Positions 8,346-15,396 of a DNA stretch of 64,000 bases are shown piece by piece. The stretch comes from Gilliamella sp. wkB308 (GTDB lineage Bacteria; Pseudomonadota; Gammaproteobacteria; Enterobacterales; Orbaceae), in the NCBI RefSeq assembly GCF_001690185.1, contig NZ_LZGN01000037.1, positions 1-64,000 on the forward strand. The letters are read 5' to 3'. Position numbers and translations under genes: made by a program. The notes below the pieces were generated by a model that did not search any database, was not told the DNA's origin, and saw nothing but the letters and a program-made list of their open reading frames with translations. Each line of letters opens with the position of its first letter. The first letter of the stretch is position 1.

Positions 8346-8779
8346 TATTGACCTCCTTTGATGTTAAATTCAGCTTTCGTTGCTTTAAGTGTCCATGTTA
8401 AACCATTGTGAGCTGTACCACGTGCAATAGTTGGTGGCGTGGTAAACCAACATCCAGTCAATAAAAATTCATCACCATTACGCAAATCTTTATAGGTAAT
8501 TAATTTACCTTTAGCTTTTGTAGGATTATTAATTTGGGCTTGTCGTAATTGATTTAATACTTCGTTAGTTTCAGTGTGCTGTAATGTTTTAATCGTGACA
8601 GTAGCACCTTTATTGCAAGTGTTAACAAACACCCCTTCACCATTGATACCATAAGTGATATCACCATCATCCCCTATGGGTGCAATACTAATGGAATCTT
8701 GAGCATTTTCATAACCAGTTATTTCATAGCCATCTATTGTTAAGACAGCATCTTCTAAAGAAAAAGATTTATTAGACAT
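8345..8779 (-). CDS. Tail tube protein (DUF3277 family)
   Basis: A 144-residue protein directly after the sheath gene, the usual place of the tail tube subunit. It resembles the DUF3277 phage structural family: a short N-terminus, then DAVLTIDGYEITGYENAQDSI, IAPIGDDGDITYGINGEGVFV, and a beta-rich body ending with LTWTLKATKAEFNIKGGQ. Hexameric rings of this protein should stack to form the inner tube. The gene starts 9 bases after the sheath stop and ends at the chaperone start, so the trio is tightly coupled. Confidence 0.85.
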   Translation of the reverse strand: MSNKSFSLEDAVLTIDGYEITGYENAQDSISIAPIGDDGDITYGINGEGVFVNTCNKGATVTIKTLQHTETNEVLNQLRQAQINNPTKAKGKLITYKDLRNGDEFLLTGCWFTTPPTIARGTAHNGLTWTLKATKAEFNIKGGQ

Positions 8780-8788
8780 CGTGTATCC

Positions 8789-10300
8789 TTATCGATTAAA
8801 TTGAACAATAATATCAACGCTGTGACCTGCACCAGCAAGTTTTAATGCGCAGTTAATTGGCATCATTTTACGCGCTTCACGATCAGCCGTGTCTTGCGTA
8901 TCAAAAGAATCAGAATAGAAATAGTATCCATTCACCGTATCGCCAAATTTCAGCTCACCAATATCGCCAAGCGACCATTTACCCATGCCAAGAAAACCGT
9001 TATTGACAAATTGCTCACCAATAATTTTTAACTTGCTGATTAAACGTTGTTGTCCTTTATCGGTTTGTGGAATTTTAGTAGGTTCACCTTGTAACGCATT
9101 AAATGCTTGTACTTGAATTGCATTGATGAATGCATCCAGTCCTGTGGTTTCATCAATGAATGTCCCACCAACCATAACGCCTTCTGCAAGCATATTAACA
9201 CCAGCATAATCTGTATAAAAATTGATACCTAAACGACGACATTTCATCGCTTCATTGACAGTGATTTTGTCGTCTGATGTAACACTAGCTTCTTGTTTAA
9301 ATTTGACTGTTTTAGCTGTATTAATACCTGTCCATACGGTGGTTAACGCAATGCCCATAAGTTCAGCAGCTGCATGGCTATTACCTTTGTTGTTATATTG
9401 AACCATCAAGCGCCCGCTGTTTCGTTTTGACAATGTTTTAAGAACATTATCATCACTGTATTCAATATTTTTTTCTCGAGTTTCGGTATAGGCTAATACT
9501 TTGGCATTTTCAACCCCTTGAGCAACAACCCAATCATGCGCTTCCACTAATTCACTATCTGTAATAGTATTTGCAAAATACACACCATACCAATTTTGAT
9601 ACTGATTTTGCAAAGCTGTTAAAGCTTCTGCTGGTGACTCTTTTCGATAAGTTGTTGCATCCTCACCTTTGATTAATGAAGCTTTGCCATCAACTAAGTG
9701 TGTGAAATTACCAATATAGGTGCCATCCAATTGAGCATCAAATACATAACCAAAGTTGTCGCCTTTACCTTCTTTTCCGGCAACTAAAATAAATCGATTA
9801 CCAACCGCATCATAAATGATTGAAACACCCAAATCTTTTAATTTATTGTTGATTACCGTTGCAACATCATTCATGCTCGATACATCACTGAAATTCAAAT
9901 CGGAAATTTGATGTTTGACATCACCTAAATAAAAAGAAAAATAACCATCTTTAATATTTTTAAATTGAATATAATTAACAGCTAATGCAGAGCCGTTAAT
10001 TTTTGAACTCACCGCTTTAGTGGTAACCCCCTCTTGCATATATTTAGCAATCAATGCCGTTTTCGGTTTAGGTTGAGCAGAGAATAGTGCGCAAGCAGCT
10101 TGATATGCATCAGAATCAGTGCCAAATAAATTTGCAACTGTTGTTGCATCTGAAACAACAACATAACGCGTATCTTTGTTGCTGAATTCTTCACACATAT
10201 CTTTTGTAAAAATAGCCACAACGCTTAGGTCACGTTTTTGTGCCCCTCTTGGCGATTGTTGTAGAGTTGCATCTACGACTTGACTTAATGGTAAACTCAT
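8789..10300 (-). CDS. Contractile tail sheath protein (DUF3383 family)
   Basis: A 503-residue sheath protein of the DUF3383 type, which identifies the tail as contractile (myovirus or R-type). Family features include an N-terminal LPLSQVVDATLQQSPRG, then the DTRYVVVSDATTVANLFGTDS segment, an alpha/beta insert around residues 100-200, and a C-terminal domain with YFYSDSFDTQDTADREARKM and GAGHSVDIIVQFNR, where strands exchanged between neighbouring subunits are expected. The ATG overlaps the stop of the neck gene by 4 bases. Length is in the range of other DUF3383 sheaths, and nothing looks broken. Confidence 0.93.
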   Translation of the reverse strand: MSLPLSQVVDATLQQSPRGAQKRDLSVVAIFTKDMCEEFSNKDTRYVVVSDATTVANLFGTDSDAYQAACALFSAQPKPKTALIAKYMQEGVTTKAVSSKINGSALAVNYIQFKNIKDGYFSFYLGDVKHQISDLNFSDVSSMNDVATVINNKLKDLGVSIIYDAVGNRFILVAGKEGKGDNFGYVFDAQLDGTYIGNFTHLVDGKASLIKGEDATTYRKESPAEALTALQNQYQNWYGVYFANTITDSELVEAHDWVVAQGVENAKVLAYTETREKNIEYSDDNVLKTLSKRNSGRLMVQYNNKGNSHAAAELMGIALTTVWTGINTAKTVKFKQEASVTSDDKITVNEAMKCRRLGINFYTDYAGVNMLAEGVMVGGTFIDETTGLDAFINAIQVQAFNALQGEPTKIPQTDKGQQRLISKLKIIGEQFVNNGFLGMGKWSLGDIGELKFGDTVNGYYFYSDSFDTQDTADREARKMMPINCALKLAGAGHSVDIIVQFNR

Positions 10301-10794
10301 TTAGTAACCTCGAATGTAAAATTAACGCTATCACCGCGTTTAACGCTGGTTTTAACGATTGGATTGATGGAAAAAATAAGATCTACTTGTGCATGTTGAA
10401 CGGTTTTGTCTGCAGAAGTTGTAGATACGTTTTCAATATCGGAGCATCGAAGATACCCCATTCTTAATTTCTTTAACTGTTGCCAAACAGGCGTGAACTG
10501 CATTGACTCTGTTATTTTGCATAGCTGATCATAGGCATCTTTACCGTAGGCTTTGACGGTAATGGTTGCTTCTTTTAGTGTCGATATCACTTCTTCTTCA
10601 TCTTTACCGTGATATAAAATTTCTTTGCCTATCTCGGTTTGAGACATATTAATAACAGTGATGAATTTATCTAAACGAGAGACATCGGGTATGTTATCCT
10701 CCTCAAATATAATTGTTTCGGGTATAGACAGAATTTCCGCTATCAAACGTCTAACTTCAGTCATTTCAAGCTTAGAAACAGTCGTGATTGGCAT
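10297..10794 (-). CDS. Phage neck/tail terminator protein (gp12-like)
   Basis: A 165-residue protein just before the sheath gene. Segments such as VSKLEMTEVRRLIAEILSIP, TVKAYGKDAYDQLCKI and MGYLRCSDIENVSTTSADKTV fit the phage neck terminator family found beside DUF3383 sheaths. Such proteins cap the finished tube and sheath. The open frame continues upstream to 10917, but that stretch adds an odd hydrophobic leader. ATG 10794 has GGAG at 5 bases and yields a normal N-terminus, so it is preferred. In a phage this protein would contact the head-tail connector, but no connector, portal or capsid gene precedes it here. Confidence 0.8.
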   Translation of the reverse strand: MPITTVSKLEMTEVRRLIAEILSIPETIIFEEDNIPDVSRLDKFITVINMSQTEIGKEILYHGKDEEEVISTLKEATITVKAYGKDAYDQLCKITESMQFTPVWQQLKKLRMGYLRCSDIENVSTTSADKTVQHAQVDLIFSINPIVKTSVKRGDSVNFTFEVTK

Positions 10795-11094
10795 AATGAC
10801 TCCATAAAAAAAGATAAGGTTTAGCGATAAGGTGATAATGTAAAACCATGCTGTTGTTGATTTACTATTTGTAATAAATTGATAAATCTTGTTGAATTTA
10901 TTGTTCACATTATCCATCGTTAAATCACATAAACATGGATTAAGTAGGTTAAAAATTTTTTAACCCAATAGAAAAAACAATTTTGATTGTATAAAGCTAG
11001 TTTGATAAAACGTTATAAAACTGCGTTAATGACTAGGATATAATCATCATAACGGCTCATATTATTTAATATTAAATAAAGGGTGATGCGTAAC

Positions 11095-11574
11095 TTATTT
11101 ATTACACATAAACAGGGTGTTATTATGAGGTGCAATGACCTGACAGTAGTATTGTTGCCATCCTTCGATTAGGGCTTGGTTATAGCTGATTGCGTGGGTG
11201 AGACGGTAATAATCTTGTTGAGAAGATTTTGCAAGTCGTAAGGCTTTGTCAGCAATATCGCTGGTGGCGGCACTATTTCGTTCGAGGGTGGCGACTTTGA
11301 TGCGCAACTCGACAAGACCATTATCCACATCATCACGTAAACTATCTGTTTTAACCTGTTCATCTTTTATTGTCTCAAGAATATTTGACTCAATTAATTT
11401 AATGGCATTATTACCTTGTTTATATGCGTTAAATTGTGCTTCTAACGCCACCGTTTTAGCTATTGCCAGTTGTTCACCTTGCCAACAGTGATACGCAAAA
11501 TAAAGCGCTAAACCGGTTATTACAATGCCACCATACGGTAATAACTTAATCAACAATGTTAATTTATTCATCAT
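11095..11574 (-). CDS. Rz-like inner-membrane spanin
   Basis: A 159-residue type II membrane protein: one N-terminal membrane segment (about residues 10-28) followed by a long helical, coiled-coil-like periplasmic domain (30-130) and a short C-terminal part with Cys. This is the layout of Rz-type i-spanins, which pair with an outer-membrane lipoprotein to fuse the membranes in the last step of lysis. A lipoprotein frame of the Rz1 type lies wholly inside it in another frame, which strongly supports the call. The gene follows the endolysin with a 4-base overlap. Confidence 0.85.
   Translation of the reverse strand: MMNKLTLLIKLLPYGGIVITGLALYFAYHCWQGEQLAIAKTVALEAQFNAYKQGNNAIKLIESNILETIKDEQVKTDSLRDDVDNGLVELRIKVATLERNSAATSDIADKALRLAKSSQQDYYRLTHAISYNQALIEGWQQYYCQVIAPHNNTLFMCNK
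11169..11363 (-). CDS. Rz1-like outer-membrane spanin lipoprotein, embedded in Rz
   Basis: A 64-residue frame fully nested within the Rz gene. It encodes a short signal peptide with the lipobox LSSC (Cys20), then a proline-rich mature segment (SPPSNEIVPPPAILL), the signature of Rz1 o-spanins. Rz1 reaches across the periplasm to the Rz coiled coil. The start (ATG 11363) has only a weak ribosome site, as is common for embedded Rz1 genes that depend on Rz translation. The remaining 30 residues are unremarkable. Confidence 0.85.
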   Translation of the reverse strand: MNRLKQIVYVMMWIMVLSSCASKSPPSNEIVPPPAILLTKPYDLQNLLNKIITVSPTQSAITKP

Positions 11575-12011
11575 GCTAATCCGTTTAAATACACGGTTTT
11601 ACCACCATTTTTGACAGCGGTCAGCACTATTTGGCGATTATGAGTGGGACTGAATCCGATATGAACCCATTGATTATGCTCCTGAATAAGCTTATCAAAC
11701 ACGACTCCTGCATCTATCAATCGTTGACAGATTTGTTTCGGTGTGCCAAATGGCGAACGGAAGTCAACCGCCAAACCTTGAGTGTGTGCACTACTTGCCA
11801 CCCCGCCTACCCGCGCATTTAATGCCGGACAACGGTAACCGGAAGTAATGATGATGGGGTGTTCAAGGGCTTTTCTGACCAGTTCAAGTTTTATTGCTGT
11901 TAATTGGATATTGGGCATCAGTGCTGCCGGTATGGAATTGTCAATTTTTAATCGACTGGCCGTCAATGAATAGGTAAACTCATCCAGTTTAAAATGTTCA
12001 GTCAGTTTCAT
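11571..12011 (-). CDS. Endolysin, M15-family D-Ala-D-Ala peptidase
   Basis: A 146-residue peptidase of the M15_3 type. The zinc-site motif is visible as SSAHTQGLAVDF (His and Asp ligands), and the third ligand lies in QWVHIGFSP. The substrate-pocket region ITSGYRCPALNARVGG precedes it, as in the family. These enzymes cut peptide stems of peptidoglycan and serve as endolysins. There is no signal peptide, so release should depend on the adjacent holin. It sits between holin and Rz, with a 4-base overlap into Rz. Confidence 0.9.
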   Translation of the reverse strand: MKLTEHFKLDEFTYSLTASRLKIDNSIPAALMPNIQLTAIKLELVRKALEHPIIITSGYRCPALNARVGGVASSAHTQGLAVDFRSPFGTPKQICQRLIDAGVVFDKLIQEHNQWVHIGFSPTHNRQIVLTAVKNGGKTVYLNGLA

Positions 12012-12022
12012 TAGTTTTCCTT

Positions 12023-12349
12023 TTAATCATCATGTCCACGTGTTTTTTTTATTAATTGTTCTTCAAGCGCTTTAATTAAGGTTGCGCCCGACCACCCCGC
12101 TAAACCGGCAACACCGCCAGCCAGCTCAAACTGCCAGTTAAAATAACTGGCTGCCAACACCACCAGCGCGCCGGCAAAAGTAGAAATAAATATCTGAGCA
12201 ATTAAAATCATCAGATTAAACTTATTCCCATTAATAATGTGATAGCAATAACTGGCTAATGACCCCAGTAATGTGACAAAAAACAAATAAACGACAACAT
12301 ACCAATTGATATGGTCAGGCTCTTTGATTGGCATAGGTTTCATCTTCAT
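12023..12349 (-). CDS. Phage holin
   Basis: A 108-residue membrane protein with three hydrophobic segments (about 16-36, 46-66 and 76-92) and a charged C-terminus (KKTRGHDD). It resembles the LydA/phage holin 3 superfamily. It would form inner-membrane holes that release the endolysin and time lysis. It is the first gene of the late transcript, after two intrinsic terminators, and is followed 11 bases later by the endolysin. Holin identity follows from topology and position; the start has three Met residues close together (1, 3, 6), so the exact start is uncertain. Confidence 0.8.
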   Translation of the reverse strand: MKMKPMPIKEPDHINWYVVVYLFFVTLLGSLASYCYHIINGNKFNLMILIAQIFISTFAGALVVLAASYFNWQFELAGGVAGLAGWSGATLIKALEEQLIKKTRGHDD

Positions 12350-12475
12350 CGTGAGCCTCCTGCTGAGGCAGTTAAAAATAAGAAAGGGTTACGCAGCACT
12401 TATGTATAAATTATTTTCTGAGATTGCTCTGCGAACCCGTTAAATTGTGATAACTGATAGTTAAATCGTAGACAT

Positions 12476-12498
12476 AAAAAAACCGCAATGAAGCGGTT
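12476..12498 (-). terminator. Intrinsic terminator before holin gene (proximal)
   Basis: On the minus strand a 6-bp stem AACCGC/GCGGTT with a 6-base loop is followed by a run of seven T. It lies 127 bases before the holin start. Confidence 0.7.
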
Positions 12499-12604
12499 GA
12501 ATAAAAGAGACTTATATTAAAAAAGTTTATTTAATTTATTTTGATTTAATTATTTTATATGAATAAACAGAATGTTAAATAACATATTGCGAATTAAAGG
12601 CAAT

Positions 12605-12628
12605 AAAAAAGCCCGCTTAGCGGGCTTT
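12605..12628 (-). terminator. Intrinsic terminator after the antiterminator gene (distal)
   Basis: On the minus strand a 9-bp stem AAAGCCCGC/GCGGGCTTT with a 3-base loop is followed by a T run. It lies 75 bases after the Q-like gene, so transcripts through both must be antiterminated to reach the lysis genes. Confidence 0.85.
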
Positions 12629-12702
12629 AGTAACAATTCTTGATTCTGAGATAATTATATACTTATTGGCGTACGTTGTCAAGATTAACTGCCCCACTTT
12701 TT

Positions 12703-13239
12703 TTAAAACACTAAATGTTGCAATAACTCGAGTTCAGTGCCGGTTAACATCGTTTGCATCGATAATGCACCAATAATATAACTTTCACCACTACTTTTTA
12801 TTTTTCGGATATTGCCTTCACTACAGGCTAAATCCTGCGCTATTTCACGTAAATTTTTAGGTTTGATAATTAATGTCGACGATATTTGTGTTTTGCTTGG
12901 TTCGATATAAACATGATCATCCACGATCATTTCGTCTCCATAATAAAATTTAATTAAGACTTTTGCTTCTTCTTTTATTTTCGTAATTTTACTGTTTTTC
13001 ATCGTCGAAATAATGCCATCTATTATTAACCCGTCTTTATCTAAACAGATCTGTTTATATTCCTTTTTTTGGGATTGATATAGACTAAATACTTTGCGTT
13101 GTTGATAGGCTTCTTTTCGAGCCCAATTACCCCAACGGGTTAATACTTGAGTGATATCATAATCAGCATTTAAACTCACTTTATTAAGCCATTGTGTCGG
13201 GTTTTGATATTGTTCAAAATTGATTTGTTTTGCTAGCAT
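12703..13239 (-). CDS. Q-like antitermination protein
   Basis: A 178-residue regulator. The N-terminal half has VLTRWGNWARKEA, the W-G-x-W-A pattern seen in the phage antitermination Q family. The C-terminal part has a helix-turn-helix-like segment, LREIAQDLACSEGNIRKIKSSG, similar to sigma-like DNA-binding helices. Between them is a beta-rich insert. It stands just before two tandem terminators and the lysis genes, exactly where Q acts. It is divergent from the LexA-like repressor across an operator array, so repressor loss should turn it on. Family assignment rests on motif style and context; a plain late activator is the alternative. Confidence 0.7.
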   Translation of the reverse strand: MLAKQINFEQYQNPTQWLNKVSLNADYDITQVLTRWGNWARKEAYQQRKVFSLYQSQKKEYKQICLDKDGLIIDGIISTMKNSKITKIKEEAKVLIKFYYGDEMIVDDHVYIEPSKTQISSTLIIKPKNLREIAQDLACSEGNIRKIKSSGESYIIGALSMQTMLTGTELELLQHLVF

Positions 13240-13410
13240 TATTCACCTCAAGTAGTTTCATTTTATTAACATTAAATTAATAACTAGTAAAAGAATTAAT
13301 TATCAACATGTTTTTATTCATGTTTTATCTCTCTTTCAGTATTAAAGTTATTTTTTATATCTCTATTAGCACTGATCATGACAAAGATATTCTTGAAATA
13401 TTCCTTTCAA

Positions 13411-13492
13411 ATAACTATTATTATCAATAATAACAATAGTTATCACAAAAATCAATAACCAATGTTATTTGAATGATGATAACTTGAGTTAT
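13411..13492. promoter_or_regulatory. Array of four repressor operators (ATAAC-N4-GTTAT)
   Basis: Four 14-bp near-palindromes lie between the divergent repressor and Q genes: 13411-13424 (one mismatch), 13430-13443, 13455-13468 and 13479-13492. Centres are 19, 25 and 24 bp apart. The last is ATAACTTGAGTTAT, a perfect palindrome except the core. Binding by the adjacent repressor is inferred. Confidence 0.65.
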
Positions 13493-13526
13493 ACAATAAA
13501 GTACTTCATTACAATGGGATAAAAAA

Positions 13527-14222
13527 ATGACGACATTTACAGAAAGATTAAATTCAGCATTGAAACAATCTGGTATGTCTCAACATCAATTAGCTGAAAA
13601 AGTTAAAATTAGTCAGCCCGCCATTCAAAAATTACTGTCAGGAAAATCCAATACATCAAGAAAAATTGTTGAAATAGCCAACGCGTTAAATGTTGATTTA
13701 TTGTGGCTGACAAAAGGCATTGGCAAAGCGAAATTAACTAAAAATAGTGCCAATGCGACAATGTTAGGTGCTATCGATGAATGGGATAGTAAAACACCAC
13801 TTGATGAGGATGAAGTTGAAGTGCCATTTTACAAAGATGTTAGGCTTTCTGCAGGTAACGGATTTGCTGATGATATTGAAGATTATAACGGATACAAACT
13901 GCGATTATCACGGTCAACAATGCGAAAATACGGAATTGATAAAGACTGTGCCGTATGTTTAACGGTTTATGGAGATAGTATGGAGCCTGTTTTTAGAGAT
14001 GGGTCAACTGTCGGTATCAATCAAGCAGACACCAATATTCGAGATGGAAAAATATACGCAATTAATCATGACGGGTTATTAAGAATAAAAATATTGGAAA
14101 GATTGCCTGGTAATCAAGTCAAAATCCGAAGTTACAATTCAGATTATGATGATGAAACTGTTTCTTTGGATGATATCACCATTCTAGGAAGAGTCTGGTG
14201 GCAATCATCGATATTGGATTGA
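13527..14222 (+). CDS. LexA/CI-like self-cleaving repressor (HTH + S24 peptidase)
   Basis: A 231-residue repressor. Residues 5-65 form an HTH_3 domain (MSQHQLAEKVKISQPAIQKLLSG). Residues 100-225 are an S24 peptidase domain with nucleophile Ser151 in VYGDSMEP, general base Lys188 in LLRIKIL, and a candidate Ala109-Gly110 cleavage bond in RLSAGNG. The 37-residue spacing between Ser and Lys equals that of LexA. Such repressors cut themselves when RecA is activated, so DNA damage should induce the cluster. Operators of one family flank the gene on both sides, which suggests control of Q leftward, small genes rightward, and itself. Confidence 0.9.
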   Translation: MTTFTERLNSALKQSGMSQHQLAEKVKISQPAIQKLLSGKSNTSRKIVEIANALNVDLLWLTKGIGKAKLTKNSANATMLGAIDEWDSKTPLDEDEVEVPFYKDVRLSAGNGFADDIEDYNGYKLRLSRSTMRKYGIDKDCAVCLTVYGDSMEPVFRDGSTVGINQADTNIRDGKIYAINHDGLLRIKILERLPGNQVKIRSYNSDYDDETVSLDDITILGRVWWQSSILD

Positions 14223-14230
14223 TCGACACA

Positions 14231-14258
14231 TAACATTTACCGCTTCGGCGGTTTATGT
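14231..14258 (+). terminator. Hairpin after the repressor gene
   Basis: A hairpin with a CCGC/GCGG stem closed by a TTCG tetraloop and an outer AACAT/ATGTT arm begins 9 bases after the repressor stop. The T run after it is poor, so it may be a weak terminator or a 3' stabiliser. Confidence 0.4.
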
Positions 14259-14331
14259 TCCTACCATTATGTCCTAACATTTTAATTTTTTATCGCAACC
14301 TCATTTTTTATTACTTTTGTTATTGACTTTT

Positions 14332-14363
14332 TTGATAACTTATATTATCATCATAGTTATCAA
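14332..14363 (+). promoter_or_regulatory. Rightward operator/promoter of the small-gene transcript
   Basis: A perfect 9-bp inverted repeat TTGATAACT ... AGTTATCAA (14-base spacer) holds two half-matching copies of the operator motif seen upstream of the repressor (14335-14348 and 14347-14360). A TTGACT/TATATT promoter-like pair overlaps it. It would drive the downstream leader RNA and two small genes. Confidence 0.5.
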
Positions 14364-14568
14364 AACTAATCAACTTACCATAAAGTTAGCAATACCACGA
14401 GTTACTAATGGGGTAACAAGATTCAAGTAGCTAGCAGAGGCTTACGAACATACTGCGGTTTTGATGAGATATTCAATACAAGTTTGTGTAAACCAATTTA
14501 TTGAATATCTGACAACTGGAAAGACAGTAATATTCTACACCTTTTTGCCCCGAAATCGGGGCTTTTTT
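14364..14568 (+). ncRNA. Candidate structured leader or small RNA
   Basis: About 200 non-coding bases between the putative operator-promoter and a strong intrinsic terminator. A perfect 12-bp inverted repeat (14467-14478 with 14499-14510, loop 20) lies in the middle. The terminator is GCCCCG-AAAT-CGGGGC at 14547-14562 followed by six T. This is the shape of a phage small RNA or of an attenuated leader; no known RNA family is recognised. Confidence 0.35.
14547..14568 (+). terminator. Strong intrinsic terminator
   Basis: A 6-bp GC stem GCCCCG/CGGGGC, AAAT loop, then six T. It ends 10 bases before the start of a small membrane-protein gene. Confidence 0.85.
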
Positions 14569-14578
14569 AGAGGTTAAT

Positions 14579-14713
14579 ATGACGAATAGAGATTTTGTTA
14601 AGATGAAAATAAAAGATCGTTTTCATCCTGATTATCAATTAACGAATAGCGAAATCAAATTTTCTTTATTTGGTATTTTTATTTTAATCTTGTTTGGATT
14701 ATTGCTTTTTTAG
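14579..14713 (+). CDS. Small single-span membrane protein (44 residues), unknown
   Basis: A 44-residue frame starting at ATG 14579 with AGAGG 5 bases upstream. Residues 1-26 are polar and basic (NRDFVKMKIKDRFHPDY). Residues 27-44 are one hydrophobic membrane helix (SLFGIFILILFGLLLF) running to the stop. I do not recognise it. It lies to the right of the repressor, after the terminator, in the position of phage early genes, and precedes another unknown gene by about 30 bases. It could be a membrane-acting accessory of the tailocin cluster; no function can be assigned. Confidence 0.55.
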   Translation: MTNRDFVKMKIKDRFHPDYQLTNSEIKFSLFGIFILILFGLLLF

Positions 14714-14744
14714 TTGGAATAGATAAACAGCAACGAGGTACATG

Positions 14745-15026
14745 ATGCATCAATTACACCAATTAGTTGAAAACGCCTATGAAGCTGATTTTTGCAAAAT
14801 GCTTGATAGAATTGAAAAACAAGATGCAAGAGATGAGTGGATCGATAAACGGGCAAGCGAACTTATAAAAAACTTTAGCAATGAGAATGATTGGCAACTT
14901 CTAGAATTAATTAAACTGAAACTTGATAATCACGCAGTTGACGCTGAGATTTATGATCAGTTCGTTTCGGATATTTGCTATTCTCAAGCAAGAGAAGAAT
15001 CAAAAGCACAATTTAGTAACGTATAG
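14745..15026 (+). CDS. Hypothetical protein (93 residues), unknown
   Basis: A soluble, charged, helical protein with no recognised motif. Two adjacent ATG codons (14742 and 14745) are possible starts; the second gives a better 6-base spacing from GAGG. The sequence begins MHQLHQLVENAYEADF and has a long acidic/basic helix region (KMLDRIEKQDARDEWIDKRA) and a C-terminal CYSQAREESKAQF. It is the last gene of the phage-derived block before tRNA-Ser. Its size and charge are like small phage early regulators, but that is only a guess. Confidence 0.6.
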   Translation: MHQLHQLVENAYEADFCKMLDRIEKQDARDEWIDKRASELIKNFSNENDWQLLELIKLKLDNHAVDAEIYDQFVSDICYSQAREESKAQFSNV

Positions 15027-15122
15027 ATAATAAAAATTGATACTTTATAATCAATATTCTAAAAACTAAAATGTTGGATAACGCTGTTTTAAACGGTAAG
15101 TCCAGCAAAAATCGGGAAGAGA

Positions 15123-15210
15123 TGGCGGTGAGGAAGGGATTCGAACCCTTGATACGTTGCCGTATACACACTTTCCAGGCGTGCTCCTTCAACCACTCGG
15201 ACACCTCACC
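15123..15210 (-). tRNA. tRNA-Ser (GGA anticodon)
   Basis: An 88-base cloverleaf including encoded CCA. The acceptor stem is GGTGAGG/CCTCACC with G as the discriminator base, the anticodon loop reads CTGGAAA (GGA), the long variable arm typical of serine tRNAs is present, and the T loop is GGTTCGAATCC. The 3' end faces the phage-derived block, as is usual when a tRNA gene serves as an integration site. Confidence 0.97.
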
Positions 15211-15281
15211 TAAATTATAAAGCCTGCTTTTCAAAAGCAGGCGCATACTATAATCGTCACAAAACAATTTTTCAAGTATTT

Positions 15282-15371
15282 TTAATTCATACAAACAATC
15301 ACACCAAATGCAGCAATTAAACTGAGTATGGCGACTGTACTAAATAATGCATATTTTAAATTTGAACACAT
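15282..15371 (-). CDS. ynhF: YnhF-like small membrane protein (29 residues)
   Basis: A 29-residue frame with GGAG 8 bases before ATG 15371. It begins MCSNLKYALFSTVAIL and continues as one membrane helix to the end (LIAAFGVIVCMN). The pattern M-S/T-polar-LK-aromatic then a hydrophobic span, and the exact length, match the small E. coli membrane protein YnhF as I recall it. Its function is unknown. It lies between tRNA-Ser and prc, 25 bases downstream of the prc stop in the same direction... that is, after prc on the minus strand, so it may share that transcript. Confidence 0.65.
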   Translation of the reverse strand: MCSNLKYALFSTVAILSLIAAFGVIVCMN

Positions 15372-15396
15372 ATTTTTATCTCCAATTTTAATTATT

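Larger units (their letters stand above)
12350..12702. other. Late-gene leader region between antiterminator and lysis genes
   Basis: About 350 bases without a gene. It holds two minus-strand intrinsic terminators and, between or before them, AT-rich sequence that could contain a late promoter. This is the layout of a Q-controlled late leader (promoter, terminators, then lysis genes). Confidence 0.6.

Noticed and set aside
10795-10917. N-terminal extension of the neck terminator gene
   Set aside because: The upstream ATG would add a hydrophobic leader foreign to this family; ATG 10794 has a proper ribosome site.
15027-15122. att core next to tRNA-Ser
   Set aside because: No second copy of the tRNA 3' end is visible in the window; the other border would lie outside it.
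15013-15294. A 93-residue minus-strand frame
   Set aside because: It runs through the tRNA-Ser gene; its middle part is only a translation of the tRNA.
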